Source of the DNA: Gammaproteobacteria bacterium
GTDB taxonomy: Bacteria; Pseudomonadota; Gammaproteobacteria; HK1
Direction of reading: 5' to 3'
Assembly: GCA_013042035.1 (NCBI GenBank)
Contig: JABDQX010000422.1
Location: forward strand, 1 to 17,329
DNA: 17,329 nt
The notes under the pieces were generated by a model. It saw nothing but the letters and a program-made list of their open reading frames with translations, searched no databases and was not told the origin of the DNA. Numbering within the stretch: position 1 is the first letter of the stretch; each line of letters begins with the position of its first letter. The translations under genes and the position numbers were made by a program. Shown here in pieces: positions 1-5,587 of this stretch.

Positions 1-404
1 CTCAAGGTGTGGCCGGTGATACCGGCACCCAAGGTCCGACCGGTGCGACTGGCGATACGGGCACCCAAGGTCCGACCGGTGCGACTGGCGATACGGGTAC
101 TCAAGGTGATACGGGTGCCACCGGACCGACCGGCGCAACCGGTGACACAGGCGTCGCCGGACCGACGGGAGCAACGGGTGACACAGGCGCTACGGGTGCG
201 ACCGGACCTGCTGGGCCGACCGAACCTGTTCCTAGTGGGTTATATGGTTATTGCCTTGATATAGGCAGTTCTTGCAGTATTATTAAATCACCAGCAACGT
301 GTAGCTCCGGCATCTGCGGGTGTGATACGAGTACTTATTCTTACTCCAAGGTAAAACTTGGCGCTATTGGTACGTACTACAGCTATTCTTGTTATAGAAA
401 CTAA
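1..404 (+). CDS. Collagen-like Gly-X-Y repeat protein, 3' part (5' end outside window)
   Basis: The reading frame is open at the left edge, so the true start lies upstream. Up to about position 222 it encodes Gly-X-Y triplets built from a 12-residue unit, GDTGTQGPTGAT, with variants using D, V/A or a 6-residue half unit. This is the collagen-like pattern of bacterial surface or appendage proteins, in which three chains form a triple helix. The repeat ends at GPTEPVPSG. A non-repetitive end domain of about 57 residues follows, rich in Cys, Ser and Tyr and with six cysteines spread over it, including a CGC motif. Such an end domain could be a trimerisation or surface-binding knob, but I do not recognise the family. 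Cell-surface or extracellular location is inferred; no signal peptide is visible because the N-terminus is missing. A strong hairpin follows the stop codon. Confidence 0.85.
   Translation, partial: QGVAGDTGTQGPTGATGDTGTQGPTGATGDTGTQGDTGATGPTGATGDTGVAGPTGATGDTGATGATGPAGPTEPVPSGLYGYCLDIGSSCSIIKSPATCSSGICGCDTSTYSYSKVKLGAIGTYYSYSCYRN
15..222 (+). repeat. 36-bp tandem repeats encoding Gly-X-Y
   Basis: The units at 15-50 and 51-86 are 36 bp each and differ at only two positions. The unit at 87-122 has diverged in its second half, and 123-222 continues as 18- and 36-bp variants. The near identity of the first two units suggests recent duplication by slippage or unequal recombination, so the repeat number probably varies between strains. 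Confidence 0.85.
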
Positions 405-441
405 ACCCGGATTATCTACGCGTATTTCAGGGACGAATATG

Positions 442-469
442 ACCCACTATTCCAAGGGGAATAGTGGGT
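442..469 (+). terminator. Strong hairpin after the collagen-like gene
   Basis: A perfect 12-bp stem (ACCCACTATTCC at 442-453 with its complement at 458-469) closes a 4-nt loop, 38 nt after the stop codon. A short T-run (TTTT at 475-478) follows a few bases downstream. It fits a Rho-independent terminator, although the T tract is displaced and short. Confidence 0.6.
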
Positions 470-489
470 AGTGGTTTTAGATGGGCAAG

Positions 490-680
490 TTATTTCCATA
501 TCCCGGTAGGGTGCTTGTTCCATATACCAAATGCATCATCGTTCCGCACGGGTCGATGGTAGGCTAGATACTCGGCCACGGCGCACCGTGCCAGTCCCGC
601 ACATGAAGCAAATGGGCAATCTTGCCCATGTGTTTCAGCCCCTCGATTTGTTCTTCCGGTAAATCTACGATAGTCCGCAT
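490..680 (-). pseudogene. Frameshifted ribbon-helix-helix (CopG-like) antitoxin remnant
   Basis: On the minus strand an ATG at 680 follows an AGGA Shine-Dalgarno-like motif. It begins MRTIVDLPEEQIEGL, the typical opening of short RHH antitoxins that pair with PIN-domain toxins. This frame stops at a TAG (566-564) after 38 codons. The family's C-terminal part continues in another frame and ends at the TAA at 492-490: AVAEYLAYHRPVRNDDAF then GIW. AVAEYL and DDAFGIW are the usual conserved blocks. The distance from start to final stop is 191 nt, one short of 192, so a single-base deletion in the middle could have caused the break. No toxin gene follows; the space up to the collagen-like gene holds only a hairpin. 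The gene is judged inactive. Family assignment rests on motif recall, not on a search. Confidence 0.7.
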
Positions 681-766
681 TTGTTTTTTCCTGAGAGAAT
701 CAATCATGTGATGACGATAACTTATATTGTGTTGTGCGCGAAATAAAATTGTTCGGGGAGCATGTC

Positions 767-1543
767 ATGAAAAGAGCCGGAAGGGTTTTCTGGGTTTGCC
801 TGTTTTTTGTTTTACCCATGGCGGTTTCCCAGGCGATATCTCTTGATGAGTGGATAGAGCTTGGCAATGCACGTAAGGCCGAATGGGATCACCAGGGAGC
901 CCTGGCTGCGTATCAGCAGGTGCTTGCAATCGATTCTGCTCATTACTTTGCTCTCTGGAATGTCGCCGATGAGACAACCGAGCTGGCGCATGCGTTGCCC
1001 GATCAGGAAAAGCATAGGAAGGAAGCGTTGTTTGCTTTTGCCAATGAGCTTTGCGACCGCGCCATTGTCATCGAACCCGATGGATGGGAAGGCCACTTTT
1101 ACAAAGCCGTGGCGCTTGGTCGTCTGGCCCTTTTCCGGGGTGGAAAGGAAAAAATCAATTTTTCCAAGGTGATCAAGGCTGAAGCCGAAAAAGCCATTGA
1201 GCTGAACCCCAATGCCGATCGCGCCTATCACGTACTGGGTCGCTGGCATCAGGAAATAGCCAACCTCAACTGGATACTTAAGAGATTCGCCAAAATTATC
1301 TATGGCGGTGTACCACCAGGATCGAACGAGATGTCGATGGCGATGTTCCAGAAAGCCATCGAGATAGCGCCCAACGAGATTCATCATCGCCTTGAGCTGG
1401 CTCGCACTTACCGATTTATGGGTAAGAAGGAGTTGATGCGTGCCTCGCTTGAGCGGGCTATCGCATTGCCGAGCGTTTGGGAAAGGGACGATGGTTTCAA
1501 AGAAGAGGCCAGAGAGATGTTGGCCGGTATGCGCAGTGACTGA
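767..1543 (+). CDS. Exported TPR protein resembling the RMDN (regulator of microtubule dynamics) family
   Basis: Predicted 258 residues. I prefer the ATG at 767 over the in-frame GTG at 734, because GGGGAG lies 6-8 nt before it and a clean Sec signal peptide then starts at residue 1: a basic MKRAGR, a hydrophobic core, and likely cleavage after SQA near residue 23. The mature part is helical with TPR-like units, such as GNARKAEWDHQGALAAYQQ then VLAIDS near the N-terminus and a later pair ending in AIELNP and AIEIAP. Between them is the block HVLGRWHQEIANLNWI followed by YGGVPPGS, which resembles the signature of the RMDN/FAM82 TPR proteins known from eukaryotes and some bacteria. The role is probably protein-protein interaction in the periplasm or outer membrane; no partner is evident. 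It is flanked by the antitoxin fossil and a repeat-bearing gap. Confidence 0.8.
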   Translation: MKRAGRVFWVCLFFVLPMAVSQAISLDEWIELGNARKAEWDHQGALAAYQQVLAIDSAHYFALWNVADETTELAHALPDQEKHRKEALFAFANELCDRAIVIEPDGWEGHFYKAVALGRLALFRGGKEKINFSKVIKAEAEKAIELNPNADRAYHVLGRWHQEIANLNWILKRFAKIIYGGVPPGSNEMSMAMFQKAIEIAPNEIHHRLELARTYRFMGKKELMRASLERAIALPSVWERDDGFKEEAREMLAGMRSD

Positions 1544-1679
1544 TTCTCTACTTTCCGGTCATCGGAATCACATTTTTCGTTTCTTGATGGGAAATGTGCC
1601 GCCATCCAGCACATCCTTGTAAGGAGTCTCTTGGTTTTGATCGGCAAACTGCCAAGGTAATCTCTCCATTTCCGGCACC

Positions 1680-1858
1680 CGTGGTGGGTGCTTCTTCAAC
1701 CGCCGGCTGGCACCTCCATCCGGGTCATTTGCCCGAATCCCTATCAGTTGCATGGCTTGTTTCATGTTTAGCATGGCTGCTTCCCAACCTGATATAGCAG
1801 GCATCAAAAATGCTACACAAGGATTTTTTTGTCGTTTTGTTCAAAATCCTGGCGTTAA
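1680..1858 (-). repeat. Diverged copy (copy A) of a dispersed intergenic repeat
   Basis: This gap resembles the region 15659-15905 downstream of nhaD. On the plus strand the shared blocks are GCTTCCCAACC (1779-1789; one mismatch to 15823-15833), ATCAAAAATG (1803-1812; identical to 15844-15853) and CGTTTTGTTCAA (1833-1844; identical to 15875-15886), in the same order and with similar spacing. A 79-codon minus-strand frame (1807-1568) runs through it, with the segments SGWEAAMLNMKQAM and RANDPDGGA. The copy at nhaD reads SG-stop-EAVAN and VETPNGAGN in the equivalent frame, so the element may derive from coding DNA. I do not recognise the peptide and do not call it a gene. The boundary near 1680 is approximate. 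The rest of 1544-1680 shows nothing I can name. Confidence 0.5.
1820..1850. terminator. Possible bidirectional hairpin between the TPR gene and crcB
   Basis: AGGATTTT (1820-1827) and AAAATCCT (1843-1850) can form an 8-bp AT-rich stem with a 15-nt loop. It lies just past the crcB stop codon and could end the minus-strand operon. It overlaps the dispersed repeat and has few G-C pairs, so the call is weak. Confidence 0.3.
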
Positions 1859-1862
1859 AAGA

Positions 1863-2282
1863 TTATCCTAATAGTAATCTGACGATTTTCACCGGTAGTT
1901 CATCGCGAATAAAAAGGTAGCCCAGCGCCGCCAGGGCAAGACCGAGGACCACATTGGTGAAAATATTGGCCATGAACGACCAATACTGCTTGTCCATTAA
2001 TAGGATGAGGTTATCCTGGCTGAATGTTGAGAATGTCGTAAACGCTCCAAGAAAACCGGTAACGAACAGGTAATGCCCCGGGGAGCCCCGACTTAGAATG
2101 TCGTATTTAACACTGAGTCCCAGGGCGATACCGATCAGCAAACTGCCGACCAGGTTGACGAATAATGTGCCCAGTGGAAAGTGGTAGTGATGATAGAAGT
2201 ACCGGTCTGCCGTAAAAATCAGGTAACGACTAATCGCGCCGAGAAAGCCACCGAGTCCTATCGTCAGCAGGTTGATCGTCAT
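1863..2282 (-). CDS. crcB: Fluoride ion channel/exporter CrcB (FluC)
   Basis: 139 residues, a typical size for this small family of dual-topology dimers, which let F- leave the cytoplasm and so protect enolase and pyrophosphatase. Four hydrophobic segments are visible. Family motifs are clear: GGFLGAISRY near residues 11-20, GTLFVNLVGSLLIG in the second segment, and GFLGAFTTFSTFSQD in the third, which carries the TTFSTF stretch lining the pore and the central Na+ site. The ATG overlaps the stop codon of the upstream transporter gene by 4 nt (ATGA), so the two are probably translationally coupled. Fluoride riboswitches often precede crcB, but I see none: there is no room directly upstream and nothing matching ahead of the transporter gene. 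Confidence 0.93.
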   Translation of the reverse strand: MTINLLTIGLGGFLGAISRYLIFTADRYFYHHYHFPLGTLFVNLVGSLLIGIALGLSVKYDILSRGSPGHYLFVTGFLGAFTTFSTFSQDNLILLMDKQYWSFMANIFTNVVLGLALAALGYLFIRDELPVKIVRLLLG

Positions 2283-4069
2283 GTTTGTCTTTTAGGTTCC
2301 ACGCCATTCGCCCCAGGCAGAGATGCACACTCCAGGAAGATCCGTTGTGTGCAGACTGCACAAATATTCGGGTCGAGTCGCGATGATGTTATGGTTGCGA
2401 TGGCTTCTTGTTTTGTGAGAAATACATTTCCCTCTCCAATGCGCTCCAAATGACCGCCCCGACGTAATGGGGTGAGCAATCCTGATTTGGGACGAATCAG
2501 ATAGAGTGCGCCGCCGTGTTCTTCTCTGGTTTTCGCTTCTCGTGCAAGCAGTTCGGTACCGGCGACGTCGCCAAAGTTGATCCCGATGGCGGTAATCGCC
2601 AAGTGTTTTTGTTTCGGATTTTCACGTTCGAATTGGCGTAGATGTTCGTGCACGTGGTGTACCGCGCCAAAGAACAGGGATCCTTCGATACTCACAATCT
2701 TCAACTGAGAACACTCTGGCAATTGGGGATCCACGATCAAGGCGCGGCGTGGATGATTCGGATTTGGGACTCGTGAAAGCACGGGTGGATGGGAAGTACG
2801 AGCCAGATAAACCACCAGGGAGAGGATAACGCCCATCAAAATAGCAAATGTGAGATCGAACATCAGGGTGCAGGAAAAAGTGACGACAAGCACCAGGGTT
2901 TCCGAACGGCTGGTTCTGATGATGCTTTTGATCTGGCGGCTGTCCACCAGGGTAACGGCCACGAGAAATAATACACCGGCCATCACCGCATTGGGCAGAT
3001 ACGCCACCAGGGGTGCCATGGGAATTATTATGGCCATCAGAAACAGGCCGGAGAAAATGGCGGCCATGGGGGTTTTGGCACCGGCTGCATAATTTGCCGC
3101 GCTGCGATTGAATGAACCGGTAGCCACATAGGCCGAAAAGAAGCTCCCCGCGATGTTCGACAAACCCTGTCCAATAAATTCCTGGTTACCATCCAGATTT
3201 TGCCCCGATCGGGCGGCGAGAGAGCGTCCAATGGAAGTGGCCTCTGTCAGAGCGAACAAGGTCATGGCCAGTGTCACCGGGGCAAGTTGCCTGATCGTGT
3301 CCAGGGAAAAATCGGGCGCGGATAAAGGTGGTAAGGAAGCGGGTAACGCGCCTGTCATGGGAATTGAAGATACTGTTTCCAGCCCGGGCCAGTGCGCCAA
3401 AAAGAATGTACCCGACACACCTATTACAATGGCCGATATCATATAAGGTATCCAGGGGAGAAATCGGTTGCTTAATACGCCACCGAGAACTGTCAGGATA
3501 CCGATTGCGGTGATGGTCGGATCGATGTCGTGCAAGTTAAGGATAATGGCCTGCACAGTCTCGTAGAGATGGGTATGATGGGGTAGTTCGATGCCAAAAA
3601 AATGCCGGGCTTGACTGGCTGCAATCATCAAGGCTGCGCCAGCGGTAAAACCGACTATCACCGAATGGGAAATAAAATTTACCAGTGTGCCGATACGCGC
3701 AAACCCAAGTCCGAGCTGGACTATCCCAACCATGAAGGTCAGAGTCAGGGCGAGACTCACATAATCCGTACTACCCGGTTCGGCAAGTGCGCTAAGGGAC
3801 GAAAATATCACAATGGACGCCGCCGTGGTTGGGCCAGAAACCAAGTGCCATGACGAGCCGAATAGGGCGGCGATTACCGCCGGGACCATCCCGGCATACA
3901 GGCCATACTGGATCGGCATCCCGGCAATGGCGGCAAATGCGATCCCCTGGGGCAGTGTGAGTAATGCGTTACTGATCCCGGCCAGAAAGTCGGCTCTGAA
4001 TGTCCCCTTATCGACGTTTGGCCACCAAAGAAGAAAGGGGAAAACCCGGTGCCATTTGTTTTCTAACAT
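2279..4069 (-). CDS. SulP-family anion transporter with C-terminal STAS domain
   Basis: 596 residues, normal for SulP permeases (SLC26 homologues) that move sulfate, bicarbonate or other anions across the inner membrane. The N-terminal two-thirds is a hydrophobic transmembrane domain with the family signature LPQGIAFAAIAGMPIQYGLY and then SGPTTAASIV. The C-terminal part (about residues 450-560) is a soluble STAS domain (LKIVSIEGSLFFGAVHHVHE, then AITAIGINFGDVAG). The substrate cannot be read from the sequence; sulfate and bicarbonate are both plausible. An extra tail after the STAS domain carries Cys570, Cys573 and Cys581 (CAVC then C eight residues on), unusual for the family. It lies 27 nt after bluB and overlaps crcB by 4 nt, so the three probably form one transcript. 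No clear Shine-Dalgarno precedes the ATG. Confidence 0.9.
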   Translation of the reverse strand: MLENKWHRVFPFLLWWPNVDKGTFRADFLAGISNALLTLPQGIAFAAIAGMPIQYGLYAGMVPAVIAALFGSSWHLVSGPTTAASIVIFSSLSALAEPGSTDYVSLALTLTFMVGIVQLGLGFARIGTLVNFISHSVIVGFTAGAALMIAASQARHFFGIELPHHTHLYETVQAIILNLHDIDPTITAIGILTVLGGVLSNRFLPWIPYMISAIVIGVSGTFFLAHWPGLETVSSIPMTGALPASLPPLSAPDFSLDTIRQLAPVTLAMTLFALTEATSIGRSLAARSGQNLDGNQEFIGQGLSNIAGSFFSAYVATGSFNRSAANYAAGAKTPMAAIFSGLFLMAIIIPMAPLVAYLPNAVMAGVLFLVAVTLVDSRQIKSIIRTSRSETLVLVVTFSCTLMFDLTFAILMGVILSLVVYLARTSHPPVLSRVPNPNHPRRALIVDPQLPECSQLKIVSIEGSLFFGAVHHVHEHLRQFERENPKQKHLAITAIGINFGDVAGTELLAREAKTREEHGGALYLIRPKSGLLTPLRRGGHLERIGEGNVFLTKQEAIATITSSRLDPNICAVCTQRIFLECASLPGANGVEPKRQT

Positions 4070-4096
4070 TATGTAAAAATAAGCGTATGAATGGCA

Positions 4097-4771
4097 TTAA
4101 CAGCCTTCAGGGGGAACGGGTTCCTTTCCATAGTGGTCGTGATAAAGAATGGCATCCAGTAATTTCCCCTCTCGCCAGCCTTCGATGGTCATGAGTGGTG
4201 CCGGTGGAAATTCTACCACCGGTCCCAGGCATAAGATCGCCAGTGGTTCTGCTGTATTGGGGCATTTGAGTAGTTTGCTTACGACATGGGGGTCGAAGAA
4301 GGAAACCCATCCCAACCCCAGGTTTTCGGCCCTGGCGGCAAGCCACAGGTTCTGGATGGCGCAGGCGCACGATGATATGGCCATTTCACGAGGCAGCGTA
4401 CGGCGACCCAACACGGTACCATCGTCTGGGGCCATGACCATAATCAAGAGTTCGGCGCATTCACCGATGCCCTCCACTTTGAGTTTTAGGAATGCATCCC
4501 GGCGGGTATTGAGGACATCGGCTGTTGCCAGCCGTTCCCGTTCCGCTTCCGCCTGAAGTTGACGTCGCAGTTCCGGATCATGGATGTGGATGAGACGCCA
4601 GGGTTGCATCAATCCTACCGAGGGCGCCTGATGAGCCGCGCGCAGGATGTGGGCCAGTGTCTTCGGCTCGATCGTTCGGTTCGGGATAAAATGACGGATA
4701 TCCCTGCGTGCCTGAATCACTTTATAGACGGCGTCTCTCTCCTCTTGGGTAAAAAATGGATCAATGCTCAT
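4097..4771 (-). CDS. bluB: 5,6-dimethylbenzimidazole synthase BluB
   Basis: 224 residues, the usual length. BluB is a flavin-destroying member of the nitroreductase fold: it converts reduced FMN and O2 into 5,6-dimethylbenzimidazole, the lower ligand of cobalamin. Recognisable segments are ARRDIRHFIP near residues 21-30 (FMN phosphate-binding region), AHQAPSVGLMQPWRL near 46-60 (the APSVG.MQPW block that separates BluB from ordinary nitroreductases) and LGLGWVSFFDP in the C-terminal half. GGGAAAG lies just upstream of the ATG as a weak ribosome site. It is the first gene of the minus-strand run bluB-sulP-crcB and is divergent from the CMD-Rieske gene across 175 nt. No other cobalamin genes are in the window, so it may serve aerobic lower-ligand synthesis or B12 remodelling. 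A generic nitroreductase is the less likely alternative. Confidence 0.9.
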   Translation of the reverse strand: MSIDPFFTQEERDAVYKVIQARRDIRHFIPNRTIEPKTLAHILRAAHQAPSVGLMQPWRLIHIHDPELRRQLQAEAERERLATADVLNTRRDAFLKLKVEGIGECAELLIMVMAPDDGTVLGRRTLPREMAISSCACAIQNLWLAARAENLGLGWVSFFDPHVVSKLLKCPNTAEPLAILCLGPVVEFPPAPLMTIEGWREGKLLDAILYHDHYGKEPVPPEGC

Positions 4772-4903
4772 AATGCTTTCCCACGGGTTTCGATGATTCC
4801 GAAGTTGGTTGGAAGAAATTTGTCATTGACACCGATAAATGCTCAAGGTACCGTTTCCCGACGTGTTTTCCAGGTTTTTTGTTGGCACGTTCCACTTTAC
4901 ACC

Positions 4904-4930
4904 TTGGCTTTTTCAAATCATCGATATTTT
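4904..4930 (+). promoter_or_regulatory. Possible sigma-70 promoter for the CMD-Rieske/glmS unit
   Basis: TTGGCT (4904-4909) and TATTTT (4925-4930) are separated by 15 nt, shorter than the ideal 17, and lie just ahead of the ribosome site. A TTGACA at 4826-4831 has only a weak -10 (TACCGT) 17 nt later. Both are plausible at best. The 175-nt divergent gap to bluB must contain promoters for both directions. Confidence 0.25.
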
Positions 4931-4946
4931 ATGAGGACTTTCCCAC

Positions 4947-5576
4947 ATGAGTGACGCGCTCGATTATCTTATCAAGACAAAACCGGATGCCATTAAACCC
5001 TATTTCGCCTTCCTGAAGGAAGCCGGGACACACCTTGATACCCGCTCCCGTGATCTCATCTCCGTTATTACCAAGGTTGCCACCCAAACCGACCGGGGTT
5101 TTCGCCAATATCTTTCACGGGCACTGCGCAATGGTGCCACCGCCCACGAGGTGCTTGATGCCCTGTTGATGGCATTTCCGGTGTTGGGGTTGACCAAGAT
5201 CGTCTGGGCCACGGACATCATCCTGGATATGGATCTCCCCGAGTTTCGCCCGGAAAACCTCCAAAACGAAGGTAGTTGGCATGATGTCATGGCCATATCC
5301 GATATCAAGCCGGGCAAGATCAACCACCATGAATGCGACGGTCGGCATGTGTTCGTGTACCGCACCGATCAAGGCAATGTCCGGGTCTACGATAGCCATT
5401 GCCCCCATCAGGTCACGGACATCCCTCCGCTGGCCGCCGATGGCCTGAAGCTTACCTGTCCCAAGCACGGCTGGACGTTTGATATCACGACAGGGGAATG
5501 CATCGAGAAGGGCGACCATCCCCTCAAGAACTTCGAGGCGAAAGTGGAGGGTAATCGTCTCAAGGCATATTGGTAG
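4947..5576 (+). CDS. Fusion of carboxymuconolactone-decarboxylase-like (AhpD-type) and Rieske [2Fe-2S] domains
   Basis: 209 residues, cytoplasmic (no signal peptide or membrane segment). Residues about 15-95 look like the all-helical CMD/AhpD-like fold: RDLISVITKVATQTDRGF, then ALRNGATAHEVLDALL, as in CMD proteins. This half has no cysteine at all, so the AhpD CxxC redox centre is absent. Residues about 110-209 form a Rieske ferredoxin domain with ligands Cys152 and His154 (CPH) and Cys171 and His174 (CPKH). These 17- and 4-residue spacings suit ferredoxin-type Rieske proteins that carry electrons to oxygenases. GAGGA precedes the ATG at suitable distance. glmS starts 11 nt after the stop, so the two may be co-transcribed. 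Electron transfer linked to a CMD scaffold is inferred; the substrate and partner are unknown. Confidence 0.85.
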   Translation: MSDALDYLIKTKPDAIKPYFAFLKEAGTHLDTRSRDLISVITKVATQTDRGFRQYLSRALRNGATAHEVLDALLMAFPVLGLTKIVWATDIILDMDLPEFRPENLQNEGSWHDVMAISDIKPGKINHHECDGRHVFVYRTDQGNVRVYDSHCPHQVTDIPPLAADGLKLTCPKHGWTFDITTGECIEKGDHPLKNFEAKVEGNRLKAYW

Positions 5577-5587
5577 GAGAACTTAGC

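Noticed and set aside
1568..1807. 79-codon minus-strand frame as a real gene
   Set aside because: It coincides with the diverged repeat, its related copy has a stop codon in the equivalent frame, and there is no convincing ribosome site or family. It is described under the repeat instead.
4070..4096. Fluoride riboswitch ahead of the SulP-crcB pair
   Set aside because: The gap is only 27 nt and lacks the conserved crcB-motif sequence; the region upstream of bluB also shows no match.
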